This document shows positions 1 to 8,957 of a stretch of 43,041 bases of DNA, piece by piece. The stretch's first letter is position 1. Each line of letters starts with the position of its first letter. The notes under the pieces were generated by a model. It made no database searches. It saw nothing but the letters and a program-made list of their open reading frames with translations, and had not been told where the DNA came from. The DNA is from an uncultured Methylococcaceae bacterium (GTDB taxonomy: Bacteria > Pseudomonadota > Gammaproteobacteria > Methylococcales > Methylococcaceae), in the NCBI GenBank assembly GCA_903857165.1, contig CAIODU010000339.1, forward strand, positions 1 to 43,041, written 5' to 3'. A program made the translations under genes and the position numbers.

Positions 1-176
1 AGAACCCGACCTGTGTGCGTCCCGAGCGGGAAACACCCCGCCTCGGCAAATCCCTTTCGCACCGCCTCAACTATCAGCAACGGCGCAAAAAAGCGTGCTT
101 TTAGGCTTAAGTTAATGGCTTTGACGCTCCAGCGTGGGAACGAGAGGAAATAGTCCGCCCCGCAAGTTCCCCTCGC
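1..176. other. spacer at window edge
   Basis: I see no gene here. Positions 104-124 hold a 21-bp string (ggcttaagttaatggctt...) that recurs exactly at 651-671. It is followed by a 'gacgctccagcgtgggaacg' motif of the kind found in dispersed repeats. The left edge may cut a larger repeat cluster. Confidence 0.5.
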
Positions 177-425
177 CTAATTGTTCTTCGTACCCTTTAA
201 TTTCATCAACGCCTGGGCGCAGCCGACTGACATTTGTTCTTTATTTGCCATGAGGCATGCCTTGATCCGGCCGCCGCCCGGCTCCACGCCAGCGCAGAGC
301 CGTTCCACGTCAGCCTTGCAATAAGTGCGCAGCGCCTGAAAATCCGCATCTAGCTGGCTTCCCCCGGCAAATGCCGGTATGGATGCCGCTATTAAGATGA
401 AAGCAAGTGTTGTACGAATGATCAT
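177..425 (-). CDS. small exported Cys-rich repeat protein
   Basis: An 82-residue protein with a clear signal peptide: positive start, hydrophobic stretch LAFILIAASIPAFA, and a cut likely after AFA. The mature part has four cysteines in the pattern YCKADVERLC...IKACL...VGCAQAL. This resembles the cysteine-rich GLG1-type repeat (PF00839-like) seen in short periplasmic proteins of proteobacteria. The call of an exported Cys-rich protein rests on what is visible; the family match is from memory. The cysteines suggest two disulfides in the periplasm. No function is known to me. It is transcribed away from rpoZ and stands alone. Confidence 0.6.
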   Translation of the reverse strand: MIIRTTLAFILIAASIPAFAGGSQLDADFQALRTYCKADVERLCAGVEPGGGRIKACLMANKEQMSVGCAQALMKLKGTKNN

Positions 426-829
426 GTGTGTGTCTCCTCAAAGTGAGTGTGAAGGGAAATTCATCAATATCCCGGCAATAAGGATACCTGTTATTTTTCA
501 ATTTTCAATCATCCCGCACCCCCCGTGGCGAACAAAATCGGGCTACCCACTTGTGGGCGGGGACACGATCAAGGCCTACCCGTTCGCCCTGAGCTTGCCG
601 AAGGGGGTGAGCGGGTAAGCCGTTCATGGTTCGACAGGCTCACCACGAACGGCTTAAGTTAATGGCTTTGAGGCCGGCACTGGGCATGCCCAAATGGCAG
701 GGGTGGGAAGCGAAACCAATCTTTACATTTGCCAAGCCTAAAAGTCTGTACAGAACGCCCGTCATGGGGTTAAATAAAGCATTGATATCTCCAATCCACT
801 TTCCAAATTATATAAGAGGTTAAGCCGGC
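426..829. other. repeat-bearing spacer upstream of rpoZ
   Basis: This 404-bp gap has no credible gene; the ORFs listed here are short and overlap repeats. It holds the hairpin repeat at 577-654 and the second copy of the 21-bp string at 651-671. The last 50 bp are AT-rich, with TTGATA at 782 and a TATAAG-like string at 811, but their spacing (23 bp) is too long for a confident promoter. AGAGG at 815-819 is the likely rpoZ ribosome site. Confidence 0.4.
577..654. repeat. palindromic dispersed repeat (GTTCGCCCTGAGC type)
   Basis: The sequence reads 'ccgttcgccctgagcttgcc', then a hairpin at 620-652 with arms ccgttc/gaacgg around 'ttcgacaggctcaccac'. It is the type of small inverted repeat spread through many proteobacterial genomes. 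A fragment of a related string ('ctgagcgtagtcgaaagc') occurs near 41190. Confidence 0.55.
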
Positions 830-1114
830 ATGGCGAGAGTTACCGTAGAAGATTGCCTGGACAAGGTAGACAACCGTTTCCAACTGGTTTTGTTGAGTTC
901 CAAACGTGCCCGCCAATTGGCCCGACACGCCGACGATGCCAAGCTGCCTTGGGGCAATGACAAACCAACCGTGTTGGCCCTGCGTGAAATCGCTGCCGGG
1001 CTGATCACCCGGGCTTATCTAAAGGAAGGCCCCAAGCATGACCGCTATCAAGTCGAGCGTCCCACCTTCAAGATACGGCATGACGACATTGACATGGACG
1101 ACGACGATCTTTGA
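830..1114 (+). CDS. rpoZ: RNA polymerase omega subunit
   Basis: A 94-residue protein starting [20 protein letters not shown], the hallmark omega start, followed by the conserved [11 protein letters not shown] helix and [10 protein letters not shown]. The tail is very acidic ([10 protein letters not shown]). Omega binds the beta' subunit, helps RNA polymerase assemble and forms part of one ppGpp site. AGAGG lies about 10 nt before the ATG. The stop overlaps the proposed TTG start of spoT, as expected for the conserved rpoZ-spoT pair, so polymerase and alarmone genes are co-expressed. Confidence 0.97.
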   Translation: MARVTVEDCLDKVDNRFQLVLLSSKRARQLARHADDAKLPWGNDKPTVLALREIAAGLITRAYLKEGPKHDRYQVERPTFKIRHDDIDMDDDDL

Positions 1115-3411
1115 ACCAAACGGACACTGCGAACGGCATGACCAAGGACACTTGCGAAGCCGACCTTGCGGAAAGCCTGGATGAAACGCCAGGCATCAGC
1201 GTGGGGGGTTTGGTGGGTCATGAGCCATTGCCAAAAGATCCGGCTGAGACGCCGCAGGAAAAACTGATCCGGCGGTTGGCCACCATGTTGGAGGCATACC
1301 TGGAACCGGCTCAGGTGGAAGATGTGTATCGCGCCTATTTTGTGGCCGAACGCGCCCACGAAGGGCAATACCGGGTCAGCGGGGAACCTTACATTTGCCA
1401 TCCGATATCGGTTTCCATCATCCTCGCCGGCATGAGGATGGACGTGAAGGGTGTCATGGCCGGTTTGCTGCATGATGTAATCGAAGACACCGATATCACC
1501 AAAGAGCAGCTATTAAGGGAATTTGGCGAGGAAGTTGCCCAACTGGTGGATGGCGTCAGCAAACTGACCCAACTCGACGGCAAATCCCGCGCCGAGGCCC
1601 AAGCGCATAATGTGCGTAAGATGGTCATGGCGATGGTGAAAGATTTGCGGGTGATTATGGTCAAGCTCGCCGACCGTCTACACAATATGCGGACGCTTGG
1701 GGTCATGGCATCCCAACGTCGCCGGCGCATCGCCCGGGAAACCTTGGATATTTACGCGCCCATCGCCAATCGTCTCGGCATGAACGAGTTGCGCATGGAA
1801 TTGGAGGATTTGGGTTTCGCCGCCTACCATCCAATGCGTTATCGCGTGCTCAAACGCGAAGTGAAGAAAGCCTCCGGCAACCGCAAGGAACTGGTGACCA
1901 ACGTCGAAAACGCGATTAGCACCCGCTTGGCAGATTGCGGACTCACCAATTTCCAGGTGGTAGGCAGGGAAAAGCATCTATTCAGCCTTTACGGGAAGAT
2001 GCGCAACAAGCGCCTGTCCTTCGCGGAGGTGCTTGATGTTTACGCCTTCCGCATCATCACTCGCACCGTGGACGAGTGCTACCGTGCCCTGGGCATGGCT
2101 CACAATCTATTTAAACCCGTGCCGAACCGCTTCAAAGACTACATCGCAGTCCCTAGGGCAAACGGCTACCAATCCCTGCATACCGTGCTCGTCGGACCTT
2201 ATGGCCAGCCATTGGAAATCCAGATTCGCACAAGTGCCATGCATCATATGGCCGAATGCGGCATCGCCGCGCACTGGCTTTACAAGTCCGAAAGCGATCA
2301 GGTCTCCCTGTCGCAATCCCGCGCCCATGAATGGCTGCGCGACCTGCTGGAAATCCAAAAACACGCGGGCGACTCTTTGGAATTCCTCGATAACCTTAAG
2401 ATTGATTTGTTCCAGCACGAAGTCTATATCCTTACACCGAAAGGCAAAATCATCAAATTGCCGCAAAGCGCGACCATCGTCGATTTCGCTTACGCGGTTC
2501 ATACCGATGTCGGCAATGCCTGCGTTTCCGCCCGCATCGACCGGGCTTTGTCCCCCTTGCATACGCAATTGGTGAACGGTCAAACCGTGGAGGTCATCAC
2601 CGCGCCATGGGCCAGGCCAAATCCACTGTGGCTCAATTTTGTCGTCACCGCCAAAGCCCGATCTGCCATTCGCGGCTATCTGCGCAATTTCAAGAAACAG
2701 GAAGCCATCAACCTGGGTCGCAAGTTGCTGGAAAAGGAGCTTGGTGCCCGTGGCATGAGGTTGGAAGACATTAGCGATGCCCGTTTCAACGAATTGTTAA
2801 AAACTCTGGATTTGACTTCACGCGAAGCATTGCAGGAGGATATTGGCCTAGGCAACCGTTTGCCATTCCTAGTCGTCCGCCTGCTGATGCAAGAGGAAAT
2901 AAACCCGCTAAATCCGCGGCCGGAGGGAGCCGGGAAAGCCGTCCGCACACCGCTTATCATCAAGGGTGCGGAAGGCACGGTGGTGAGCCTGGCCAAATGC
3001 TGCCGCCCCATCCCGGGTGATGAGATTGTCGGTTTCTTCAATCCTGGCAAGGGCATCGTCGTGCATTCGAGCGAATGCAAAAACACCATTGATTTGCGCA
3101 AGAAGCAATTCACCGGGCTGGATGTGGAGTGGGACAAGCAGGTCGTCGGTGATTTTTCTGTGGAAATCAGGCTGGAATTGCTCAACAAGCTAGGTACCCT
3201 GGCCAAGGTCGCCTCGGCCATTTCCAAAATGAATGCCAATATCGAAAACGTTCAAATTACCGACCAAGATAGCGAGCTTTCCACCGATGTAATCACTTTG
3301 GCCGTCAAGAATCGCGCCCATTTGGCCAATGTCATGCGCGAACTGCGCAAATTATCCGTGGTTTTAAAAATTTCCCGCATCAAATCCGAAACAAAACCAA
3401 AAAGAACATGA
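1111..3411 (+). CDS. spoT: bifunctional (p)ppGpp synthetase/hydrolase
   Basis: A 766-residue RelA/SpoT homologue of full length. The hydrolase HD domain has HDVIED at residues 121-126 and [13 protein letters not shown] near 184-196. The synthetase domain carries RFKD at 340-343, the RxKD form typical of bifunctional enzymes rather than the ExDD of RelA. A TGS domain begins near 436 ([14 protein letters not shown]) and an ACT domain closes the protein near 690-766. The intact HD motif predicts that it can degrade as well as make (p)ppGpp. The start is uncertain: TTG at 1111 overlaps the rpoZ stop (TTGA), and an ATG lies at 1138. The stop overlaps the ridA start by 4 bp. Confidence 0.95.
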   Translation: MNQTDTANGMTKDTCEADLAESLDETPGISVGGLVGHEPLPKDPAETPQEKLIRRLATMLEAYLEPAQVEDVYRAYFVAERAHEGQYRVSGEPYICHPISVSIILAGMRMDVKGVMAGLLHDVIEDTDITKEQLLREFGEEVAQLVDGVSKLTQLDGKSRAEAQAHNVRKMVMAMVKDLRVIMVKLADRLHNMRTLGVMASQRRRRIARETLDIYAPIANRLGMNELRMELEDLGFAAYHPMRYRVLKREVKKASGNRKELVTNVENAISTRLADCGLTNFQVVGREKHLFSLYGKMRNKRLSFAEVLDVYAFRIITRTVDECYRALGMAHNLFKPVPNRFKDYIAVPRANGYQSLHTVLVGPYGQPLEIQIRTSAMHHMAECGIAAHWLYKSESDQVSLSQSRAHEWLRDLLEIQKHAGDSLEFLDNLKIDLFQHEVYILTPKGKIIKLPQSATIVDFAYAVHTDVGNACVSARIDRALSPLHTQLVNGQTVEVITAPWARPNPLWLNFVVTAKARSAIRGYLRNFKKQEAINLGRKLLEKELGARGMRLEDISDARFNELLKTLDLTSREALQEDIGLGNRLPFLVVRLLMQEEINPLNPRPEGAGKAVRTPLIIKGAEGTVVSLAKCCRPIPGDEIVGFFNPGKGIVVHSSECKNTIDLRKKQFTGLDVEWDKQVVGDFSVEIRLELLNKLGTLAKVASAISKMNANIENVQITDQDSELSTDVITLAVKNRAHLANVMRELRKLSVVLKISRIKSETKPKRT

Positions 3412-3794
3412 ATAAACAAGTCATCCACACTCATGATGCCCCCGTTGCGATTGGCACCTACTCACAAGCAGTGAAAGTTGGCAACACCGTTTACCTGGCC
3501 GGACAAATTCCCCTCGATCCTGCAACCATGGCTTTGGTGGAATCCAGCATGGATGCGCAAATCCGGCGGGTGCTCGACAACCTACGCGCCGTCGCCGAAG
3601 CCGCCGGGGGCACTCTGAATGACATTGTCAAGTTGAATGTCTTTCTGACCGACCTTGCCCATTTCGCTTTGGTCAACGAAATCATGGCCGGTTATTTTGC
3701 CGAACCCTACCCCGCTCGCGCAGCCATCGGCGTGGCATCCCTGCCGCGTGGTGCTGGCATTGAAATGGATGCGGTGATGGTGCTGGCTGAATAG
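3408..3794 (+). CDS. ridA: RidA-type enamine/imine deaminase
   Basis: A 128-residue YjgF/YER057c/UK114 family protein. It shows the family signatures [20 protein letters not shown] near the N-terminus and [22 protein letters not shown] near the C-terminus, including the arginine (PARAA) that binds the substrate carboxylate in this family. RidA hydrolyses reactive enamines and imines such as 2-aminoacrylate to keto acids plus ammonia. It overlaps spoT by four bases (ATGA), so the two are translationally coupled. The spoT-ridA-recG order is common in gammaproteobacteria. Confidence 0.93.
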   Translation: MNKQVIHTHDAPVAIGTYSQAVKVGNTVYLAGQIPLDPATMALVESSMDAQIRRVLDNLRAVAEAAGGTLNDIVKLNVFLTDLAHFALVNEIMAGYFAEPYPARAAIGVASLPRGAGIEMDAVMVLAE

Positions 3795-3817
3795 TTTGCC
3801 GACAGAAAAATCTTAAC

Positions 3818-5899
3818 ATGTCACTTTCCGAGGCAACAGACAGCCTGAAGGTTGCGTCCCTCAAAGGTGTGGGGGCGAAGACACTGGAGCGTCTTGGCAA
3901 ACTGAACTTGCACAAGGTCCACGACCTGCTATTCCATCTTCCCTCCCGTTATGAAAACCGGACTGCCTTGATGCCTTTGGGCAGTGTCAGGCCCGGCGAC
4001 CAAGCCTTGGTGGAGGGCCAGGTGGAACTCACGGAGGTCATTGCCCGTGCCCGCCGTTCCTTGGTTTGTCGGATCAGCGATGGGACGGGATTTTTGTACC
4101 TGCGGTTTTTCCATTTTTCCGGCGACCAGCTTTCACGCCTGAAGCCGGGTGCAAGGCTGCGCTGTTTCGGAGAGGCAAGGGAAGGCTATTACGGCACGGA
4201 GATGGTTCATCCCGACTATCAACACATCGCCGATGAAGATGCCGGCAATGTTGATCAAAGCCTGACCCCGGTTTATCCTTCAACCGAAGGCTTGCACCAG
4301 AAAACCCTGCGTAGCCTAGTGGAGCGGGCCTTGGATTTGTGCCTTGAAAACAGTGGCATTTTGCATGAATGGATTCCAGAGGAACAGTTGTCTGCCTTGG
4401 GCTTTCCAACTTTGTTCGATTCCGTGCGCTTGCTGCACCAGCCTCCCGCCGGGGCGGCAGCGGAGCTTCTGGGGCAAGCCCAACAGCGACTGGCTTTCGA
4501 GGAGCTATTGGCCCATCACCTCAGCGTCAGCCGTTTTCGCAACCACATGAGACAGCAGGCCGCGCCGGTGTTGCGCTTGCCCGACCCGGTCTCCAAGCAA
4601 TTCCTGGATTCCCTGCCGTTCGCCCTGACGGGTGCGCAAAACCGGGTGATCCAAGAAATCGCGACCGACCTAGCCGCGGCGAAGCCGATGATGCGCCTGG
4701 TGCAGGGCGATGTAGGTTCCGGTAAAACCGTTGTTGCGGCATGGGCGGCGCTTGCCGCTTTGTCTTCGGATTCTCAAGTCGCCTTCATGGCCCCGACCGA
4801 ATTGCTGGCGGAGCAGCATTACCGCAGCTTCAGCCATTGGCTGGAACCGCTCGGTGTGCAGGTCGCCTATCTGGCCGGCAAGCATAAGGGGCAGATACGC
4901 CGGGAAACGTTGGAAGCCATTGCCGATGGCAGGGCCGGAGCGGTGTTGGGCACCCATGCCTTATTTCAGGAAGAAGTGAAATTCCATCGCCTAGGCTTGG
5001 TCATCATTGACGAGCAGCACCGCTTTGGCGTCCACCAGCGTCTGGCATTGCGCGAGAAAGGGGTGCGTGACGGGCAATACCCGCACCAACTGATCATGAC
5101 CGCCACGCCGATCCCCCGCACCTTGGCCATGCTCGGTTACGCCGATTTGGACGTGTCGGTCATCGACGAATTGCCGCCGGGGCGCAACCCGGTCAAAACC
5201 TCGGTGATTCCTTCGACACGCAGATCCGAGGTCATCGGCCGCATTGATGACTGGGTGAAAGGCAGGCGGCAAGTGTATTGGGTCTGCACCCTCATTGAAG
5301 AGTCCGAAGTGTTGGAACGCGAAGCGGCGGAAAACACCGCAATCGCCTTGGCCGGGGCATTGCCAAAGGTGCGCATAGGGCTGGTCCATGGGCGGATGAA
5401 GCCCGTTGAGAAGGAAGAAGTCATGGACTCGTTCAAATCTGGCTCCGTCGATTTGTTGGTGGCAACCACTGTCATCGAGGTCGGCATGGACGTACCCAAT
5501 GCCGGCCTGATGGTCATTGAGAACCCGGAGCGCTTAGGCTTGGCCCAATTGCATCAGTTGCGCGGCAGGGTCGGGCGCGGACCCGGCGACAGCTTTTGCG
5601 TGTTGATGTACCAGCCGCCATTGACACCGGGCGCCAAAGAGCGCTTGGGGATTTTGCGCGAAACCAGCGACGGTTTCGTGATCGCCGAGAAGGATTTGGA
5701 GCTACGCGGTCCGGGCGAGTTATTGGGCATCCGCCAGACTGGCCAGGTCCAATTCCGCGTTGCCGACCTGGCCCGCGACGGCGAACTATTGGATCAAGTC
5801 AAAGCAACCGCCGAGATTTTGCTGGATAGCCACCCGGATGCAGTGGAGCCATTATTAAAGCGCTGGCTGGCCGACGGGGTGAGATATGCCGAGGTGTAA
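3818..5899 (+). CDS. recG: ATP-dependent DNA helicase RecG
   Basis: A 693-residue protein of usual RecG length. The N-terminal wedge/OB region (LKGVGAKTLERLGKLNLHKVHDLLFHLPSRYE) precedes the helicase. Walker A is GDVGSGKT near residue 295, the motif II box is DEQH near 397, and motif III is TATPIPRTLA. The second motor domain has GLVHGRMK, TTVIEVGMDVPNA and QLRGRVGRG. The C-terminal GPGELLGIRQTG matches the TRG region. RecG remodels stalled replication forks and branched DNA. It lies 23 bp after ridA in the same direction. Confidence 0.97.
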   Translation: MSLSEATDSLKVASLKGVGAKTLERLGKLNLHKVHDLLFHLPSRYENRTALMPLGSVRPGDQALVEGQVELTEVIARARRSLVCRISDGTGFLYLRFFHFSGDQLSRLKPGARLRCFGEAREGYYGTEMVHPDYQHIADEDAGNVDQSLTPVYPSTEGLHQKTLRSLVERALDLCLENSGILHEWIPEEQLSALGFPTLFDSVRLLHQPPAGAAAELLGQAQQRLAFEELLAHHLSVSRFRNHMRQQAAPVLRLPDPVSKQFLDSLPFALTGAQNRVIQEIATDLAAAKPMMRLVQGDVGSGKTVVAAWAALAALSSDSQVAFMAPTELLAEQHYRSFSHWLEPLGVQVAYLAGKHKGQIRRETLEAIADGRAGAVLGTHALFQEEVKFHRLGLVIIDEQHRFGVHQRLALREKGVRDGQYPHQLIMTATPIPRTLAMLGYADLDVSVIDELPPGRNPVKTSVIPSTRRSEVIGRIDDWVKGRRQVYWVCTLIEESEVLEREAAENTAIALAGALPKVRIGLVHGRMKPVEKEEVMDSFKSGSVDLLVATTVIEVGMDVPNAGLMVIENPERLGLAQLHQLRGRVGRGPGDSFCVLMYQPPLTPGAKERLGILRETSDGFVIAEKDLELRGPGELLGIRQTGQVQFRVADLARDGELLDQVKATAEILLDSHPDAVEPLLKRWLADGVRYAEV

Positions 5900-5948
5900 G
5901 GGGCGGGTTATGACGAAGCGACCACATTAAATCCAAAAATTGTAAACC

Positions 5949-6326
5949 ATGCACAAACGCTTTCTGTTGTCCTCCGCACTGGCCGCATTGCTGGCCGTGG
6001 CCCTCGGTGCCTTCGCCGCGCATGGTTTGCGGGGACGGCTTGACGAACATATGATGGATGTCTTCCAGACCGGTGTCCGCTACCATTTCTTCCACGCCCT
6101 TGGCTTGGGGTTGATTGCCTTGTTAGCCAAACACTACCCCGATTCCAAAAAATTGTGCTGGGCGGGTTGGCTGATGCTGGCGGGGATGGTGGTTTTCTCC
6201 GGCAGCCTCTACCTGTTGAGCTTAAGCGGCTTGACTTGGCTGGGCATGATCACCCCGTTGGGCGGCTTGGCTTTCATGGCCGCATGGTTGCTGTTGGCAG
6301 TGTTCGCCTATCGTGATGCGGCGTAG
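5949..6326 (+). CDS. DUF423 (YgdD/TMEM256-like) membrane protein
   Basis: A 125-residue inner-membrane protein with about four hydrophobic segments. The start (LAALLAVALGAFAAHGLRGRLDEHMMDVFQTGVRYHFFHALGL) is the DUF423 signature. The role of the family is not established. It lies 49 bp after recG on the same strand. The stop codon falls inside the left arm of an inverted repeat (6323-6431) that may end transcription. Confidence 0.85.
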   Translation: MHKRFLLSSALAALLAVALGAFAAHGLRGRLDEHMMDVFQTGVRYHFFHALGLGLIALLAKHYPDSKKLCWAGWLMLAGMVVFSGSLYLLSLSGLTWLGMITPLGGLAFMAAWLLLAVFAYRDAA

Positions 6327-6431
6327 AAGGCCGGAATAAGCCGGTTCCAGCGAATCGAAGAAACGGCGTTTCCGGCAACAACCCGGTCAACTTGCCGGAA
6401 ACACCCGCCGGGCGGGTTTATTCCGGCCTAC
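6323..6431. repeat. 109-bp nested inverted repeat after DUF423
   Basis: The outer arms are gtag..gccggaataa..cc (6323-6342) and its inverse ending 'ttattccggcctac' (6415-6431). Inside is a perfect 11-bp stem, gtttccggcaa (6368-6378) with ttgccggaaac (6392-6402). The layout of a stem within a stem matches a dispersed mobile palindrome. It sits at the 3' end of DUF423 and could also work as a transcription terminator. Confidence 0.7.
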
Positions 6432-6465
6432 GATGCCAGACCGCGCCGGTCGGCTTGTCCTCCGG

Positions 6466-6521
6466 CTGTCACATATCCATCATCTTGCCGTCATTGAACT
6501 GTCATGCTGTATTCCTATGAT
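6466..6521 (+). promoter_or_regulatory. tandem Pho box and -10 of the PAP2-glycosyltransferase operon
   Basis: Four heptamers lie in strict 11-bp steps: CTGTCAC (6466), CCATCAT (6477), CCGTCAT (6488) and CTGTCAT (6499), each followed by a 4-bp spacer. The last pair, CCGTCAT-TGAA-CTGTCAT, has the 7-4-7 layout of the PhoB box. TATGAT at 6516-6521 begins 10 bp after the last repeat, the spacing known from E. coli phoA. This strongly suggests PhoB-activated transcription under phosphate limitation. The binding itself is inferred. Confidence 0.75.
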
Positions 6522-6553
6522 TGCATCATAGTAACCTCCTAAGGAATCACACC

Positions 6554-7078
6554 ATGAAAATCATGCAAACCATACAAAGCTATGACATATCCATTTTCAT
6601 CTGGGTCATGCAACGCAGATCGCAGAAATTCCTCGTCCGTTGCGCTCGCGGCATTTCAGCCACCGGCAACGGGCCTTTGTATCTTTTGGTGGCCTCCATC
6701 CTGTATTGGATGGGCGGGCCGGACGGGATGCGCCTGTTGACGTGCATGGCGTTGGCTTTGCTGATCGAGCGACCGTTGTATTTCGTCATCAAGAATGCCT
6801 GCAAGCGTGACCGCCCCCCGGCTGCGTTGAACATCAAAAGCTTCATCATCCCTTCGGACCGCTTCAGCTTCCCCTCTGGCCACACCTCCGCTGCGTTTCT
6901 GATGGCGACCTTGTGGGGCTGGCACTATCCCCCGCTGCTGCCGGCGCTGTTCACCTGGGCGATGCTGGTAGGGGTGGCACGGGTGATCCTCGGCGTGCAT
7001 TTTCCCACCGATACGCTGATTGGCGCAGTGATGGGAACCAGCGCAGCGCTGCTGAGCATGGGGATGATTTTCGCGTGA
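6554..7078 (+). CDS. PAP2-family membrane phosphatase
   Basis: A 174-residue membrane protein of the PAP2 superfamily. The three active-site motifs are readable: KNACKRDRP (K-x6-RP), FPSGHT (PSGH) and ARVILGVHFPTD (the SR-x5-H-x3-D motif, with A in place of S). Such enzymes remove phosphate from lipid phosphates such as phosphatidate, PGP or undecaprenyl pyrophosphate. I chose ATG 6554, with aagga 8-13 nt upstream, over the TTG at 6521, which lies inside the proposed -10 region. It overlaps the following glycosyltransferase by 4 bp (GTGA). Its promoter has a Pho box, so a phosphate-salvage role, for example phosphatidate to diacylglycerol, is a reasonable inference. Confidence 0.85.
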   Translation: MKIMQTIQSYDISIFIWVMQRRSQKFLVRCARGISATGNGPLYLLVASILYWMGGPDGMRLLTCMALALLIERPLYFVIKNACKRDRPPAALNIKSFIIPSDRFSFPSGHTSAAFLMATLWGWHYPPLLPALFTWAMLVGVARVILGVHFPTDTLIGAVMGTSAALLSMGMIFA

Positions 7079-8115
7079 AGGTATTTTACGGCGTTCAGGC
7101 AACCGGCAATGGTCATATCACCCGCGCCAGGGCGATGGCACCGAAACTTAAACAGGCAGGCATTGATGTCACTTGGATGTTCACCGGCCGACCTTGGGAA
7201 CAATTGTTCGAGATGGAGGTTTTTGGTGACTATGCGTGGCGCACCGGGTTGACCTTTGCCACCAAGTCCGGGCATGTCCAATACTTGCAAACGGCTTGGG
7301 AAAATCCACTGGCCCGATTTGTCCGCGATGTGAAAAACTTGGATTTGAGCGGCTATGACTTGGTGATTTGCGATTTCGAGCCGGTCACCGCTTGGGCCGC
7401 CAAGCTGCAAGGCATCAAAACCGTTGGCATAGGCCACCAATACGCATTTTGCTATGACATCCCCAGGGCAGGCGCAGACTTCCTTGGCGAAAAAGTATTG
7501 CATTATTTCGCACCGGTCTCCGTGGGCTTGGGTGTGCATTGGCATCATTTCCACCACCCGATACTGCCTCCGGTCATTGAGCGGGAAATGGGAACCGCTC
7601 AGGCCAAGCCGGACAAGGTCATCGTCTATCTTCCGTTCGAGGATGTGAGCCATGTCATCCAATTACTGAAGCAGTTCCAAAGCCACCAGTTTTACGTCTA
7701 TAGCCCAACATCGCCTAAAACCACCGAACACCCCGCCAATGTCCATGTCAGGCAGCTTTCCCGCGCCGGTTTCCAGAAGGATTTTGCCGATGCCTCCGCC
7801 GTCATCTGTAATGCCGGCTTTGAACTGGCGAGCGAAGCGCTGCAAACCGGCAAGAAAATTCTGGTCAAGCCGCTACGCGGCCAAATGGAACAGGCTTCCA
7901 ATGCCTTGGCGCTGGAATTACTGCAACTGGGCCAAGTGATGCAGTCGCTTGATCCAGCATCGATAGCGACATGGTTGGAGCAAAGCCGTGCCATCCATGT
8001 GCAATACCCGGATTCGGCACAGGCCATTGTCGATTGGCTGTTGCAAGGGGATTTGCGGGTGGACCCGGCATGGGTGGACGGCATCTGGGCTCAAACCATC
8101 AAAACCACGCTTTAA
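7075..8115 (+). CDS. MJ1255/VC2487-type glycosyltransferase
   Basis: From a GTG at 7075 this encodes 346 residues beginning VKVFYGVQATGNGHITRARAMAPKLKQAGIDV, the glycosyltransferase-28-like nucleotide-sugar fold start. The C-terminal half has CNAGFELASEALQTGKKILVKPL, the usual GT-B donor-binding loop pattern. The longer ORF in the track (from 6913) is read-through of another frame of the PAP2 gene. The GTG overlaps the PAP2 stop, so the two are translationally coupled. The GT-B class is clear; the acceptor is unknown. With the Pho box and a lipid phosphatase, diacylglycerol or another lipid is the natural candidate (inference). Confidence 0.8.
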   Translation: MKVFYGVQATGNGHITRARAMAPKLKQAGIDVTWMFTGRPWEQLFEMEVFGDYAWRTGLTFATKSGHVQYLQTAWENPLARFVRDVKNLDLSGYDLVICDFEPVTAWAAKLQGIKTVGIGHQYAFCYDIPRAGADFLGEKVLHYFAPVSVGLGVHWHHFHHPILPPVIEREMGTAQAKPDKVIVYLPFEDVSHVIQLLKQFQSHQFYVYSPTSPKTTEHPANVHVRQLSRAGFQKDFADASAVICNAGFELASEALQTGKKILVKPLRGQMEQASNALALELLQLGQVMQSLDPASIATWLEQSRAIHVQYPDSAQAIVDWLLQGDLRVDPAWVDGIWAQTIKTTL

Positions 8116-8242
8116 TGGGGGTTCCGTGGGAGCGATTGTTAGCGGGGCCGAAAGTCCCGTTTGCAAAGTGTTCCCACAATGACACGCCTTAATCGGTTAG
8201 AATCCCCGGTCTTCCAATTCAACCTTATACTTTGCGAACGCT

Positions 8243-8614
8243 ATGGCAGGTCAAAATCTCAAGGGCGCGGCGCGCATCCATGCCGCATTCCTCAATTCGA
8301 TGAAAGGCTTCAAAGCCACTTGGGCGCATGAAGAGGCATTTCGCCAAGAAGCTTTGCTATGCATCGTCGCCACCCCGTTGGGGCTATGGCTGGGCCAGAC
8401 CGGCGTGGAAAAAGCGCTGCTGCTGGGTAGCCTGCTGTTGGTGCTGATTGTGGAATTGCTCAACACTGGCATTGAAATTGTGGTCGATCGCATCAGTTTC
8501 GAGCGGCACGAACTGTCCGGTCGCGCCAAGGATGTCGGTTCCGCGGCCGTGTTCACCTCGCTGCTGCTGGCTGGCGTGGTGTGGGCGCTGGTATTGTTGC
8601 CGCGTTATTTTTAA
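8243..8614 (+). CDS. dgkA: diacylglycerol kinase
   Basis: A 123-residue, three-helix membrane kinase of the DgkA family. Readable motifs are the cytoplasmic EEAFRQE, the helix IVELLNTGIEIVVDR that carries catalytic Glu and Asn, and GRAKDVGSAAVF. It phosphorylates diacylglycerol to phosphatidate with ATP in the inner membrane, or undecaprenol in some relatives. It begins 127 bp after the glycosyltransferase. Whether it shares the Pho-controlled transcript cannot be told from the sequence. Its activity is opposite to a phosphatidate phosphatase. Confidence 0.93.
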   Translation: MAGQNLKGAARIHAAFLNSMKGFKATWAHEEAFRQEALLCIVATPLGLWLGQTGVEKALLLGSLLLVLIVELLNTGIEIVVDRISFERHELSGRAKDVGSAAVFTSLLLAGVVWALVLLPRYF

Positions 8615-8957
8615 ACTCCCCGCAGGTATTCAGGCCGACGCGGACTCGGCTCAGTCTTTCTCATATTGAGACAAATCGTTGAAATACTGCCCGTCATTGC
8701 GGCATGGATTCCGGAATCCAGTCACAAGGAGGTGAAACTAGGGTTCGCCACTAAGCCTTTTTCAAACGCTGACGCAACCGACAAGTTACCGTCCATGGCG
8801 CTGGATTCCGGCATCCATGCCGGAATGACGGCAATGGATCCATAATGGGAATTGCTGATCCAAGTTAGATGTCAGTGAACCTTCCCCCAAAATTTGTTAA
8901 GATGCGCTCGCTGAGCCTTGTCCTGTTTACCCAATAAAACCGGAGCTTCCTTTTCGC
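8615..8957. other. spacer holding a 142-bp-family repeat
   Basis: This 343-bp gap has no gene. Most of it is the palindromic repeat listed at 8691-8831. The region before the next gene (8870-8957) is AT-rich around 'aaaatttgttaagatgcg', but I could not assign a confident -10/-35 pair. Confidence 0.5.
8691..8831. repeat. palindromic repeat, ~142-bp family (copy 1)
   Basis: It starts 'ccgtcattgcggcatggatt' and ends with the inverse arm '...catgccggaatgacgg'. Length and ends match the copies near hsdS. The middle differs from those copies, so it is an older or separate member. Confidence 0.75.

Noticed and set aside
6913-7074. Longer N-terminus of the glycosyltransferase
   Set aside because: It lies wholly within the PAP2 gene in another frame; the GTG at 7075 starts at the family's first strand.
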